Origin: Perognathus longimembris pacificus
Lineage: Eukaryota; Chordata; Mammalia; Rodentia; Heteromyidae
Length of the DNA: 64,000 nucleotides
Reading direction: 5' to 3'
NCBI RefSeq assembly: GCF_023159225.1
Contig: NC_063162.1
Coordinates: 92,093,880-92,157,879, forward strand
The notes under the pieces are model-generated. The model did not search any database. It saw only the letters and a program-made list of their open reading frames with translations, and had not been told where the DNA came from. A program made the position numbers and the translations under genes. Shown piece after piece: positions 11,369-23,179 of this stretch. Positions within the stretch are counted from its first letter, which is position 1, and the number at the start of each line of letters is the position of its first letter.

Positions 11369-12009
11369 CATGCATTTTGTTAAAAACCTAGAAAACTTGA
11401 AAGTTCCTTAATTTCTGCTTACCTTTACTATGGCTTCCCATTTTATGTCAAATACATACTGATTTGCTTGTATACTTAGCTGTACTTGTAACATTTAAGT
11501 ATCAATACAAAACCCAATCTACTTTGCTTGATTGATCATCTTTGTAATTTCTCCATCTTATTAGTCTTTCAAGGTAGAAAAGGGACAGATAATATAAGGA
11601 GCAAGGAGTGGTCATACTCAAGTTCAGCATCAAGCTGTGTTACAAGTAATCATATTCCATCTCCAGAGTTTTCCTGTTCTGTATACATTTCTACTTTCCT
11701 AGATGTCCATGCTGTATGAGTTCAGTGATCTCTTTCCATTTATCATTTTTCAGTAGTTCAGCATTTCATTCAGGCCCATCCTTCTTGAACAAAGCTTTTA
11801 ATTCCTCTGTGTTTTATGAGATAAGTGCGTATAGTCTGAATAATATTTATATTACTATACTGTGCCAATGTTATTATATTAGGCAATTGATTTTTGGGAT
11901 AATAGAACACCTGAGAATGGAGCATAGGCATAGAAATGCAAAAAGAGATGATGGCTTGTTTTGGGTTTGTTCTGGGGTTTGTTTGTTTGTTTTTTTGCAT
12001 TTTTTATGG

Positions 12010-12101
12010 CCTTATAGTTTCAACTCAGGACCCCATTTTTGCTAGACAGGCACTCTACCACTTGAGATACTTGACCAGAACTTTCCACATAGGTTATTTT
12101 T
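12010..12101 (-). mobile_element. tRNA/B1-type SINE, first part, split by an L1
   Basis: Antisense ID-like monomer (TTTCAACTCAGGACCCC, AGGCACTCTACCACTTGAG). It continues at 13122-13230 on the other side of a twin-primed L1. Confidence 0.65.
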
Positions 12102-13104
12102 TTGCTTTACTTTTTATTTATTTTTATTTTTTTCATTTCTTTATTGCTAAAGTTATGTACAGAGGGATTAAAACTTCATATGTAAGGCAGTGGGTACATT
12201 TCTTATCTGACCTGTTACCTCCTCCCTCATTTTTCTTCCCTGCCTCCCCTTTCCCAATTCCCCTCTCCCCACTAGTTGTACAGTTGATTTACACCATATA
12301 GTTTTTAAGTATTGCTGTTGGATTGGTTTTTCTTTTTATCCTTTGTCTCTCAATTCTGGTATTCCCTTTCCCTTCCCTAGTTCCAATACATGTATATACA
12401 ATATCCAGGGTACTAAAATCAGTTATAGTGATATCAGGGGTAAAATCATGGGGGGAAAAGGGCAAAAGAAAAAAGGGCATAATTTCACATGGTATGTTGA
12501 AAATAACAACAACAATGATAAAACACATGTTTCCATAACTTGAAGTTCATTTCACTTAGCATCATCTTATGCATATGGAAATAGCTATTGAGCTATTGAA
12601 ATCTTCTGCTAGGACTATCCTAGACATGTACTACTTATTCCCAATGAGGGAAACCATAGAGTCTATGTTTCTTTGGATCTGGCTCAGTTCACTTAGTATG
12701 ATTTTTTTCCAAGACCATTCTTTAATGAAATAGAGGAAGCAATACAGAAATTCATATGCAACAATAAAAGACCCTGAATAGTAAAAACAATCCTATGCAG
12801 AAAAAAACAGTGCTGAAGGAATTTCAATACCAAACTTCAAGCTGTATTACAAAGCTATAATAATAAAAACAGCTTGGCATTGGCACAAGAACAGGCCACC
12901 TCAGGCCAATGGAATATAACTGAAGACCCAGAAATGAACCCTCAGACCTATGGCTACTTAATCTTTGATAAAGAAGCTAAACAAAATAGGGAAGAAAGAC
13001 AGCCTCTACAACAAATGGTGCTGGCAAAACTGGTTCAACACTTGTAACAAACTTAAACTAGATCCTTATATATCACCCTGCACCAGAATCAATTCCAAAT
13101 GGAT
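12102..13104 (-). mobile_element. LINE-1 insertion with 5' inversion (twin priming)
   Basis: 12102-12714 is the reverse complement of an L1 3'UTR (TTTATTGCTAAAGTTATGTACAG, pyrimidine tract, GGCTCAGTTCACTTAGTATG). 12715-13104 is L1 ORF2 in plus orientation (GAGGAAGCAATACAGAAATT, AAAACAGCTTGGCATTGGCA, CAGACCTATGGCTACTTAAT). One 17-bp TSD flanks the whole: CCACATAGGTTATTTTT at 12085-12101 and CCACGTAGGTTATTTTT at 13105-13121. Confidence 0.92.
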
Positions 13105-13121
13105 CCACGTAGGTTATTTTT

Positions 13122-13345
13122 GAGATAGGGTTTCAGTTTATGACAGGGCCAGCATAAATTGTGCCTCTTACTCATTCTTTCTTTTGTAGCTAGGAAGGAA
13201 AGCTAAGTGACACGATGCTCAGTGGCGAATGCCTTTATTTTTTTCTGTCCTTTATTTTTCTGCCTAGGATGGCTTTGAACTTCAATTCCCAACTTCCATC
13301 CCTTAAGTAACTAGGATTATAACTTGAGCCACCATGCCCAACTCT
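13122..13345 (-). mobile_element. SINE remainder plus a second old antisense B1-like piece
   Basis: GAGATAGGGTTTCAGTTTATG continues the split SINE. 13210-13343 ends in AACTAGGATTATAACTTGAGCCACCATGCCCA, a reverse-complemented B1 head. Confidence 0.6.
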
Positions 13346-13734
13346 TTATAAACTTTCCCATGTTGGAAAGCTAAGGTCGGAAAGAAATTAACCCATAAGA
13401 TATGAGTGATCAAGCTCCTGGTAGCAGTTAGGCTAGGCATGGGCATTGTCAATGTGGGCCATCCCCATAAGCACCAACCCAAATGAACAATAACCAAGAG
13501 TTCATTCTTGACCTTGGAGCATGGTCATGTCTCTGTTATGATACTGATTATCTCAGAGTTTCCCTTTCATCTCGACAATCAGAAAGTTAATGTTCATCAA
13601 AGTCAATTGAATATAGTTTGGAGTATCTATCCTGTGGCTTTCCTTAGTATGCATACTTGAGACTGTGGTCTGCTTTCATTTGCAGATAGCTCAGTGTCCG
13701 TGCCATGAACCAATTTCAACCTGATCAGTTCCGC

Positions 13735-13840
13735 TTGATTGTACAGAACAGGAAACTGAAGCCCAGAGATGTCACATGATTTGCCACACAGGACAGTAAT
13801 TAAGTGGCAACACCTGATCCAATGTTTCTCAATTGTTAGA
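13735..13840 (-). mobile_element. MIR SINE (ancient)
   Basis: CAGGAAACTGAAGCCCAGAG ... TTGCCACACAGGACAGTAATTAAGTGGCAACACC matches the reverse complement of the MIR core. Confidence 0.75.
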
Positions 13841-14681
13841 TTGGCTCTATTCTCTGTTCTTTTCCTTTCTTTTTAAACCATGGGTACTGATTCCTTAACG
13901 GGGTGTGGGGGTGGGAAAAGCATTTGTATGAATTCTTGAACTTAACATAAATAGCCTATGTTAGTTCAGCTGGTGGTCAGCACATTCATACTACATTTTG
14001 CTGACATTTGGTTTGTAACTGGCCATTTAAAAATGTTTACCTGTCAAAAATAAAATTAAGTTATCATTCAAATCTTTGTATACATGAATGTGTCAACTCT
14101 GCACACAGTGAGAATAGTAAGGATGATTTTTATGAGTATAATATTATGTTGGCCTTCTTCTTGAGACTATTTCTGCATTATCTCTTAGATGTCCACAAAT
14201 GCAAACAACTATAAGTTGTGACTGTTAGCACACTAATTCTCTTTGATATCAGGAGTGTTTGTGCCAACCTAACCTTAAAAATTATAGTATTATGGTCTGT
14301 CCATTGTGGTGCTTTATTTGAAAATAATGTCCTCAACAATTCTTTTCAAATGTTTATTTACTGTGGCATATACCACTACTCAAACAATTATTCATAAATT
14401 ATCCTTACACTGCTATTGAGAGACAGTTTAAAGTTCTTCATGAAAGTGATTACCTTCCATTTTAAAATACTTTTTGTAATCACCAAAGGAAAGGCTAACT
14501 ATTAAGTACCACATTAATTAGTGGTCCCATAAATTTGCTAAGGTGAGCAGTTAATGTCTGATTGCTGATCATGTCATCCATAGGATGTCCTATTATTATC
14601 GTTATGCAACCCTCATCAAGTTACCTCTGCAGACTTCGACTTCAAGTTATAGTTCCAATGATGCATTATAATGTGTGCACT

Positions 14682-14892
14682 TGGGGCTGGGAATATGGCA
14701 TAGTGGTAAAGTGCTCGCCTTGTATACATGAAGCCCTGGGTTTGGTTCCTCAGCATCACATATATAGAAAAAGCTGGAAGTGGCACTGTGCCTCAAGTGG
14801 TAGAGTGCTAGCCTTGAACAAAAAGAAGCCAGGGACAGTGCTCAGGCCCTTAGTTCAAACCTCAGAACTGGCAAAAAAACAAAACAAATAAA
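14682..14892 (+). mobile_element. IDL-Geo dimeric SINE
   Basis: Both monomers present, somewhat diverged, with an A-rich tail. TSD GTGTGCACT at 14673-14681 and 14893-14901. Confidence 0.93.
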
Positions 14893-15866
14893 GTGTGCAC
14901 TCCACTCCCACATTTCTAATCACTCATGGAAGTTAGGTGTAATTGAATAAAATTCATTAGACATAAAGAAAAATTTCCCTAAATAGATTTTCTCATATTT
15001 ACAAGGCTCATAGTGAATATGCCGTTGGTCAGATATATTTCCCTTAAGTCCCACAGTTGCTAAAAATATAAGATCAATCACCATCCAGATTGCATTATGA
15101 AGTGTGTGAACTAGTGCATTAAAAAGCCATGTTAGCACCAACAAAGTTTATTGGGGGTAGCTGCATTCAAGGCACACATGGCATACCTTTAAATAGCACT
15201 GTTAAAATACCAAATAAAATGTCAACGTCTGTCAGGTCTCTGGCTTTTATAAATTGTTTAGACTGGGAAATGCTGGGGTTTGGACATTGTTCTTTTCATA
15301 TGATGTAGAAAAGAGGAGACCATAAAAAGAAAAAGAACAATAAAGCATAGCTCATTTTTTTAAGTTCTTTCATGGAAAAACATACTGTGGATCATTACCC
15401 TCCTAATCAACAATTTCCTTCTTCCTCCCAATCCTTCCCCTCTGGTATTTACCTTTCTCCCCCTCCTCTCTCTGGGTGGTATTCTGAGCTTATACATACT
15501 ACCCAGTAATCATATTTTTTAAATCACTTCAAAGGAGAATTCCAGGATGGCATGACAGACATGTATATACCAAGGGTGTTTTTAACCTGGACCATAACTT
15601 TACTCACTGTTTTTATGCTCTTAAAAAATGCACCAGTGTGCCGTGAGTATAGAATATTCTCAAGGAGGAGGGCTCTCTGAGCAGGATCAGCCATTACCTA
15701 CCTACAGAGGAGTTGTTATCACACCTTAGTGACCATCTCCCTGCCCTCTTCCCTTCACCTCCAGCCTTTTATTAGCACACCACACTCCCCACAATTCCCA
15801 AACAACAACATCTCTGTTTCAGCTCTTTTGCTGAATTTCCCACACTTAATGCAACCCAGACCTCAC

Positions 15867-15974
15867 CTTCAGCTCTCCTGAGGCCACTTTGGAAGCCAGC
15901 TCGATGACACAGCCAACAGCCATGCGTGCAGCACCGGACGAGTGCAGCTCATTCCAAATGGTGTCACTGTCCAC
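15867..15974 (-). CDS. HDAC9: HDAC9 coding exon
   Basis: This 108-nt exon has exactly 36 codons and is in phase 0 at both ends. It encodes [20 protein letters not shown] then [16 protein letters not shown]. The VDSDTxWNE...GAA...A.G segment is a conserved helical part of class IIa deacetylase domains, immediately before the NGFAVVRPPGHHAEE catalytic stretch of the family. That catalytic stretch is not found in the remaining 15.8 kb, so it must lie beyond position 1. The acceptor is TTTGCTCAG|GTGGAC and the donor is AAG|GTGAGG, both strong. An unusually long pyrimidine tract (minus strand) lies 30-130 nt upstream. The pattern [13 protein letters not shown], rather than the EVHSAGAARLAVG of HDAC4, supports HDAC9. 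Confidence 0.97.
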
Positions 15975-15999
15975 CTGAGCAAACAGTCAGTAGAATCAA

Positions 16000-16105
16000 A
16001 AGAAAAGCAATGAAGAAAATGCAGGAGAAGGCAGCGAGGAAGGAAAGAGGAAGGGGGAGGGGGGAGAGAGCAAAAGAAAGGGGAAGGGAGGGAGAAAGAA
16101 AATCT
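16000..16105 (-). promoter_or_regulatory. Long polypyrimidine tract upstream of an HDAC9 acceptor
   Basis: The plus strand is almost pure purine from about 16030 to 16105 (GGAAGGGGGAGGGGGGAGAG and neighbours). In the HDAC9 sense this is a C/T tract located 30-130 nt upstream of the acceptor at 15975, a position where PTB-type splicing regulators commonly bind. Function is inferred. Confidence 0.5.
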
Positions 16106-16813
16106 ATGAGGAAGGGTTGGCAGGGTAATAGCTATGTTCAATAACATTAGTCTTCCGTCTTGGCCAGCTGAAAGGCCTTCTGGACGTGGCTTTGCTTATA
16201 CTCTTTCTCTGCACTGACTTCTCCAATGGAAACACATTCCTGCCATGCCTCACTGCCATTCCCTGTTTAGATTTCTCATTACAAACAGCATTACATAGGC
16301 CGGATCTGGCTTAGCTACAGGCCTACTAAAAACCAGACCTCAGTAGTAGATGGAGTAAAAACCAAGAGCATTTAGTTCTACATAAAAATCGGATTTGCAA
16401 GTGCTGGAGGGGGAAAAATTCAAATACCTTTCTGACTGTAGGTTTATGGGCAGTCAAAGACATTTTTTAAGCAGGTAGCAGTAGCAGGCAGGGAACAGGA
16501 AGTAGCAACCACAGCTCAGGTGCTCAATGAAATGGAAGGGGTGTGTGGTCCTCTTCACTTAAAACATTAGCAATAGTAAACTTCAAGATGCAATCTGATT
16601 TTGCAAAGGAGAAGCTTAAGTTTTCTAATATTTAGTGAGAGGTTTTCAGCTGGTTTCAGTGTATGCTGGTTTTATTAAATTGAATAGACAAGGAAAAATA
16701 CGTATTTGATTCTATATTAGAGAATTTTATTACCAACATATATCCCAACATTCTGGATTCCCTTTCTGTAAAATCTATTTATTTTTGCTCTTTTTCATGC
16801 ATAAAATAAGACT

Positions 16814-16847
16814 ATATATGTATATGTTATATACATATATATGTATT
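16814..16847. repeat. TA/TG-rich simple repeat
   Basis: Alternating TATATATGTATATG units, imperfect. Confidence 0.8.
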
Positions 16848-17249
16848 AAGGATGTGACAATTACAATAGCAATGACTTGTGACATCATAATGCAATATCG
16901 TATGTGTTGCATAGTCTATGTGTAAAGTATTTCAGAATCAGATGCAAAGTGTAGCTAGTTTCAGAAAAGAGAAATCACTTGAAATATCAGGAAATGGAAG
17001 AAAATGTCTGTGAATATAAAGCCTTCCTAAACTGGTCAAAGGTGGAAATTCCCAAGTAAAAACTTTTTATTTAAAACTAAAAGGGAATAAAATTCAAGAG
17101 GCCTAATCACATGAAACAACTACAACAAATAACTACAACAAATAACAATAACATTCACAAATTACAAAGCAGTTTTTAAAGTGGTTTCATGTGCCCTTTC
17201 TTTGCTCCATACAGTTCTTACCATCTAAGGAGAATCAAAGACAATAAAG

Positions 17250-17495
17250 AAACAATAGGTGGGGTGTCCGTGCCTCACACTTGTAATCCTAGCTACTCAG
17301 GAGGCGGAGGTCTGAGGATCACAGTTCAAAGCCAGCCCAGGCAGGAAAATCTGTAAGATTCTTATTTCCAATTAACCAAGAGAAAAGCGGAAGTGGTCCT
17401 GTGGGTCAAGTGGTAGAGCACTAGCCTTGAGCTGAAGAGCTCGGGGACAGTGCCCAGGTTTAGAGTTCAAGCCCCATGACCGACAAAATAAATAA
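17250..17495 (+). mobile_element. B1-type dimeric SINE (B1 + tRNA-like monomer)
   Basis: Head CACACTTGTAATCCTAGCTA (B1), linker CTTATTTCCAATTAACCAAG, right monomer with GTGGGTCAAGTGGTAGAGCA (A box) and AGAGTTCAAGCCCC (B box), and an AAATAAATAAATAAG tail. The best preserved member here and the clearest view of the right monomer. Confidence 0.92.
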
Positions 17496-17599
17496 ATAAG
17501 AACCCAAGAAAATAAATAACTCCATGTATACAAGCATGAGTACACAAATAAAAGAACTGAAACCTTCTAAATAAAAGGACAGTAGTGATGACAGCTGTT

Positions 17600-17770
17600 T
17601 CTGGACTCAGTCTGTTAAGAGTGAGATTGTGGCTCCATCCGAACCATTAACTGGTTAAAATCTCTGTGCCATGCTCCCCTTATCTGTGGAAATGACAGCT
17701 GCTTTAGTTTTGGTCAAGGTTAAATACATTGATCATGAACACCTAGACATTTTAGGAGATGTTCAAACTT
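17600..17770 (+). mobile_element. MIR SINE (ancient)
   Basis: GGTTAAAATCTCTGTGCC ... CCTTATCTGTGGAAATGAC ... GGTTAAATACATTGATCATGAACACCTAGAC follows the MIR core and 3' end. Confidence 0.65.
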
Positions 17771-18333
17771 CTAGAGATTAACATGTTATTAATTGGGGAA
17801 AAGATCAGTGTATTTGGGGGAAAAAATAAATATATACTTATTCTGCTATGAAAGAAGATAAGTTAGGCTGTATCTCATGACCAAAGTCAGCAATATATCC
17901 TGGAAGAGGAAAAAAGTTAGCCAAGGTTTTGGGCAGAAATTCCCAGAGACAGGTTGTATATAGGGGCTAGAAGGGTATAATTGTATATTAAAATTAATAT
18001 AGGGATACTCATTTTTTGCCTCAAAATCCCTCTAGTCTTTACCAAGTTTTTAATATGTGGCATTAGAAATGCAGTGTACTTTCTACTTTGAAATATTTCT
18101 TTTAGTAGTCTGATGTGTTGTGTGTGTACCTAGAGCTTGATTTTTTTACCAGAGTAAAATGGTATCTATCTAGAAAGAGTACCTCATAGTCTAACACACT
18201 TTATAAATATATAGGAGCTTAACATGTGTCCAAACTGGAGTTAAGACAAATTAGATGGAGTCTCTCACGTGAATAAGTCTCCCTGTGTGAGGAGCTTGGT
18301 GACAGAGTAGAACTATGCTTTAGGATGAGAGTC

Positions 18334-18550
18334 CAGGGACTGGGGATATAGCCTAGTGGCAAGAGTGCCTGCCTCGGATACACGAGGCCCTAAGTTCGAT
18401 TCCCCAGCACCACATATACAGAAAATGGCCAGAAGCGGCGCTGTGGCTCAAGTGGCAGAGTGCTAGCCTTGAGCGGGAAGAAGCCAGGGACAGTACTCAG
18501 GCCCTGAGTCCAAGGCCCAGGACTGGCCAAAAAAAAAAAAAAAAAAAAAA
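18334..18550 (+). mobile_element. IDL-Geo dimeric SINE, young
   Basis: Near-consensus copy with a long A tail. Perfect 12-bp TSD AGGATGAGAGTC at 18322-18333 and 18551-18562. Confidence 0.96.
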
Positions 18551-18869
18551 AGGATGAGAGTCGTGTCATCTTAGAGGCTGAGGAAGGTTTAGTCATCAAG
18601 GGAGCCAGCGTTTGATATGAAGGCACCAGAATGTATTCCAGTTTACATTTTTGTCTATTAATAGAGTACATTATGGTGCATGGAGAGAGAAGTTGAGAGT
18701 AAAATCACCACTCAGCAGACGACTAAATCTGTCTTTATGTTTTGTACATTATTATATTGTCGGATGTATTTGAACAGAAAAAAGACTTGAAACAGGAAAA
18801 ATGACACTTTAAAACAAGAATGAGTTAGAATAGTATCAATCTAAAAAATATATCCTCCCAAGGGGAAGA

Positions 18870-19040
18870 AAGTCAATCTTATAATCCTAGATTCTTGAGA
18901 GGAGGAGATTGAGAAGGCTGCAGTTCAAGACCATCCCAGGCAAAAGGTTTGAGAGAGCTCGTTTCAACAGAAATGTTTAGGCATGGTGGTATATGCCTGT
19001 CCTCCAGCTACAGCAGAAAGTATAAAACAGGAGTTTTACA
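18870..19040 (+). mobile_element. Old B1-like tandem
   Basis: TTATAATCCTAGATTCTTGA and GCAGTTCAAGACCATCCCAGG are B1-like. A second head GGCATGGTGGTATATGCCTG follows at 18979. Confidence 0.65.
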
Positions 19041-20718
19041 GTGCAGGTAAACAAGCAAACCCCTATTTCACAAGCTCTACTTCCCTAAGGACCCTGGATA
19101 ATCTACAGCACCTTGCAATGCAAAACATTAAAACAGTATGCTGTGTTACACATGCATAGCCTTATTCACTTCCAGTTTACCATGCCAGGCCAACTGAGCA
19201 ATTGATCTACTCTACTGATATGTGCAAATACACACTATGATGTTGTCACAGCTACAAAATCATCTGATAAAGCCTAGTTGAGAAGATAGCATTATCACTC
19301 AGATTGACTATACAGAGAAGGAAAGAGATTTATAAAAAGAAAGTGGAGAGGTCGAAGACAAGGTACAGAGGGAAGAAAGAGAAGGAACAGGAGGAAAAGT
19401 GTTCTCTAAATTTGTTATTACTATTAAGAAATATTTCTTCCTCTTTGATTTGGCAATACAGCTAAATATAAGTTTAACAGCATTGTACTTTTCTTGAATT
19501 TACCCAAATAATTCAGTACGCAGAATAAAATGGATGCTGTGATCATCTTACTTTTCTGCACTGCTCTGACTTTGATTTAATCAATGTTAGTGACAGAGCC
19601 AGAAACAATTTTGGAGGTTTTCCTATGATCCTGCTCTAATGTCACCTTATCTTCTCTGGCACATCAAAGGAAGGGAATGCAGTACAACGATTTTGAAAAA
19701 GAGATAATAACATATCATCTGTGGCAAAAGAAAAGTTCAAGGGATGTCATGTAATTATGGACATATAGTAACAACAATCACATTCACATACACACATACA
19801 CACAACTCAGGCATTTTTTATGTACTGAAACAAGGCGCTTGAAATTATTCATGGGAATTTTGTTCCACTAGCGGAGTAGGAAAGAACATGGAGCTTCTGC
19901 TGCCTTAGCAGCCATGATTCATCATGCTGATTGACAATATACAATTGGTGGGTAAACCCACCCTTCAAATTACTCCTTTCTTTTGAACAAATGTGAGTAG
20001 CTTGAAAGATGAGTAAAATACTTCTTCTTAAACCATAGTTTTAACTGTTTCTTTATCCACTATGAATTGGAATTATAAATGGAAATGGTAAAAATCCAAG
20101 ACCAACTCAGAATTTTGTAGGACCTCAAAAAAAATTCCTGGACACTCGACAGACAATTTAAACTTATATATTAAACTTACATTAATCATTATTTAAACTT
20201 GAAAATTCTCCCAATATTTCCTCTGGTCTGGAGCAGGTACCACTTAAGTGGAAAAGTTTCCTTGATGTTGAAGAGATTGGTTGACCACTATAAACATATT
20301 AGGACCAAGCAGAGTCTAGGGTCAGGGACAAAGCAGGGAGACTGGTACATAAACATTGGGCTGAAGATCATTCAGTGAATTCTAAGGCCACCTGGGTAAC
20401 ACAGATGTCACATAATATAACAGGCTAAGGATGTGGGGATGGAGATTGCTGATTAGAGAGACTGATTAGAGTTCTGGTTAGAACTGTAGTTGAATGGAGC
20501 AGTATCTTAAAGGACAGTATTGCCTCAAAAGGCTAGGAGGTTCCAATCAAATTTGGTCCTAAGGAAGTGAAGGCATGGAATTCCATGTGTAAGCCCAAAT
20601 ATTGCATTCTCAAATACAGACATGAATTCACTTTAAAATAAAATCCCATGCCAGCATAACTACCTATGCTGAATATGGCAGCTAGGTCTATGCCTTCCTT
20701 CTGCTGTCCAGAATGGAA

Positions 20719-20755
20719 TTTATTTATTTATCTATTTACTTATTTATGTACTCAT
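20719..20755. repeat. (TTTA)n simple repeat, imperfect
   Basis: TTTATTTATTTATCTATTTA and continuation. Confidence 0.85.
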
Positions 20756-21006
20756 ATATTACTATCTCTTTAGTAATCTCTATCACTGAGAAACACACCC
20801 AGTCCAAAGACTGATCCTTTGTGTCATGGACTTCAAAGTTTAGCATTCAAGGAAATTCCTCTGAACAAGTACTGGGAAGGTAATTTCAGGAACTCTTCAG
20901 GGTGGGATATTCATGAGGGATTCCAGTCTTTGCAAGATATAACCAGAGTATAGTCTGCTGCATTCATTAAAATATTCCTAATAAAGTATTTCATTTGGAA
21001 TCTTTT

Positions 21007-21227
21007 TTTTTTGTTGTTGTTTGTTTGTTTTTTTTGCCAGTCCTGGGCCTTGGACTCAGGGCCTGAGCACTGTCCCTGGCTTCTTCCCGCTCAAGGCTAG
21101 CACTCTGCCACTTGAGCCACAGCGCCGCTTCTGGCCGTTTTCTGTATATGTGGTGCTGGGGAATCGAACCTAGGGCCTCGTGTATCTGAGGCAGGCACTC
21201 TTGCCACTAGGCCATATCCCCAGCCCC
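21007..21227 (-). mobile_element. IDL-Geo dimeric SINE, young
   Basis: Reverse-complemented near-consensus copy with a T-rich tail at the low-coordinate end. TSD TCATTTGGAATCTTTT at 20991-21006 and 21228-21243. Confidence 0.96.
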
Positions 21228-21689
21228 TCATTTGGAATCTTTTGTATCTCACTTTTACTAATTTGTATTTGTGGCGTTTTGTAAAATATTGCTCTATAAG
21301 AAATCATACACTAAACCCAGTCTTATCCTTGAGCCTTTAATAAATTTGAGAAACACTGATTTCATCGAGAGTTGACTTTTCTTCTAAATTTTACAATAAT
21401 AACAACCGTATTTTGATAAAAGAAAACAGAGTAAAGATGAGGCCACAAGTAAATGCATGGGAGATTGGCTATGATTCATTTGTTTAATTAGTACATAAAT
21501 GAATAATTTATCCATAGAGCATCCCCAAAAGGTCAGGATTTGGAAAAATTGTCACCTTCAATTGTACTTTTTTTAAAGAAAAATACAAGGAACCAACCTT
21601 GGGCAAAAAATTTCTCTTACTTGTCCCACTCTCCAAGAGTGACACTGGAATCTTTGTTTAGTGTAACCATACCTTGCTTATTATATCGA

Positions 21690-21870
21690 CTTTAGGGTTA
21701 GAGTCTTTGAGACTCTGAACTTCCCTAAGCAAGCTGTTGGTACTTGGGCAAGTTGATGAACTAGTTTAAGCCTAAGTAACATGACAATAATACCATTCTC
21801 TTCTAGGGTGATTGTTAGTATTAAATTAGACAATTCACAACAAGTGCTTCACATAGTATAAGACAACACT
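21690..21870 (+). mobile_element. MIR SINE (ancient)
   Basis: ACTTGGGCAAGTTGATGAAC ... AATAATACCATTCTC ... TAGGGTGATTGTTAGTATTAAATTAGACAATTCAC ... AGTGCTTCACATAGTA matches the MIR core and tail. Confidence 0.85.
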
Positions 21871-22059
21871 GAAGCAAATAAGGTCTAAGGGAATGCTAAC
21901 CAAGAAAAAAAAATTCCTAGAGTTTTGGTTCTAACATTACTTTCTATTTAGTAAAACATCAAAGAACAAAAATCATCTATGATAATGCTGGAAGCCAGAA
22001 ACTCCCTCCAATCAGAAAGCTTCATTTTTTTTCTTTTTAAAGCAACATATGGATCTAGT

Positions 22060-22620
22060 TCAAGTGCAGTTTCCTGAATGAATGTGGGCCTTTGCTGGCT
22101 TCTCCAAGCACATCCAGCAAAGCTCAATCATTGGCACTGGAAACAAAGCTAATGCTCTGAAAAGCCACACATGATAGAGATTAAGCTACCTGTCCTGAAA
22201 GTGGATGTGAAGCTATTTAAAATGGAAAGGGAATGACTCAGAAGAAAAGGAATTTAGGCACAGTCTTCTTTGTATAATCTAACTTCAGCTTGTTGATTTC
22301 TTTCGGAACTATTCCCAGAGTTACATATAATGCTTATTGGGCTTGTTAACAAAACAGGTTTTTGATGCGCCGTGCATGGCTAATGTGGTGTTTGATGCTT
22401 GCTTGGATACCTTGGGCATTTCACCCTGAACATTGGGAAGTTAAAACTTCTTGCCCAGCCCAAGTCTAGTAAGCTCTTGCTGTTATGCTATGCTGCTAGG
22501 GTCACAGGGCATGTCTGAATAATTAAGTTTAAGCTTAAATAATGATCAGATGCCCCCAGAAACCTACTGACAGACACCAGACTCAACAAGGAAACAGAGG
22601 GTTTTCATCACAGTACTGAC
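22060..22620. other. Repeat-free intronic block, possible conserved noncoding sequence
   Basis: No transposon, microsatellite or open frame seen. It retains CpGs (GATGCGCCGTGCATGG near 22364) and homeodomain-like AT motifs (GAATAATTAAGTTTAAGC near 22516). Conservation cannot be judged without alignment. Confidence 0.3.
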
Positions 22621-23179
22621 TCTTTGCCATTGCAGGCATGCTGAAGAAAAGTTAACTGGAAAAGAAATTAAATACCTTTTAAAGTTTTGCAATGCATCAG
22701 GTAAAGTATATATATTTAAAAGAATCACCTACTGTGGGTCAAATATTTCTCTCTCTATATATATCATGTTGATTTGCTAATGTTGAAAATGTTTCTTTTT
22801 AATGACTGAAGTCATTATTACTTGCGTTCATGTCAAAAACACTATATTTTTAGTTGTTTAGACTTGCTTACTCTATGTTAAGCTCTAAAAATCATTGTAT
22901 AAAATGGCAAGTCTTATCTGTTTATTTTGTGAAATAGAATTGTTATCCTGATATTACATAAGCATAGTATTTTCCATTCTCAATCCTTTATTCCTAGGGC
23001 TAAAGTTTAAGGCTCTAAAAGATATTTTGTTTCTAGACATAAGGACAAACAGGAATTGTGAGGGTCAGAGAGAAAGGAAACAAAAACTTATTCATAGACT
23101 CAGTGGAAAAAATAAAACAGCCAAATATATTACTTTGCAAAAGGAAAAAGCAAACAAACCTCTTTGGCCATCATCAGCA

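Larger units (their letters stand above)
1..15866 (-). other. HDAC9: HDAC9 intron (5' part), downstream of exon VDSDT...GELK
   Basis: Everything between the exon at 15867 and position 1 is intron on the HDAC9 strand; the next exon was searched for by eye and not found. It contains a full-length but deleted L1 (1306-5748), an old plus-strand L1 (about 6560-8310), two younger L1 insertions, several SINEs and MIR copies. I recognise nothing in 1-1295, 5759-6300, 8310-9690, 9800-10170, 11370-12000, 13840-14670 and 14902-15866, which are AT-rich unique intron. The pyrimidine-rich 15400-15480 stretch loosely resembles a rodent L1 3'UTR but is not assignable. Confidence 0.85.

Noticed and set aside
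14682..14892. tRNA-gene-like A and B boxes
   Set aside because: They belong to tRNA-derived SINEs with A tails and TSDs; no cloverleaf with intact acceptor stem is seen, so no functional tRNA gene is called.
1..15866. Next HDAC9 exon (catalytic NGFAVV...GHH segment)
   Set aside because: Looked for on the minus strand and not seen; it is presumably outside the window.
15869..16147. 92-codon minus-strand open frame overlapping an HDAC9 exon
   Set aside because: It is in a different frame from the HDAC9 coding frame and runs through the polypyrimidine tract (FSFSLPSPFFC...). The spliced exon explains the coding signal.
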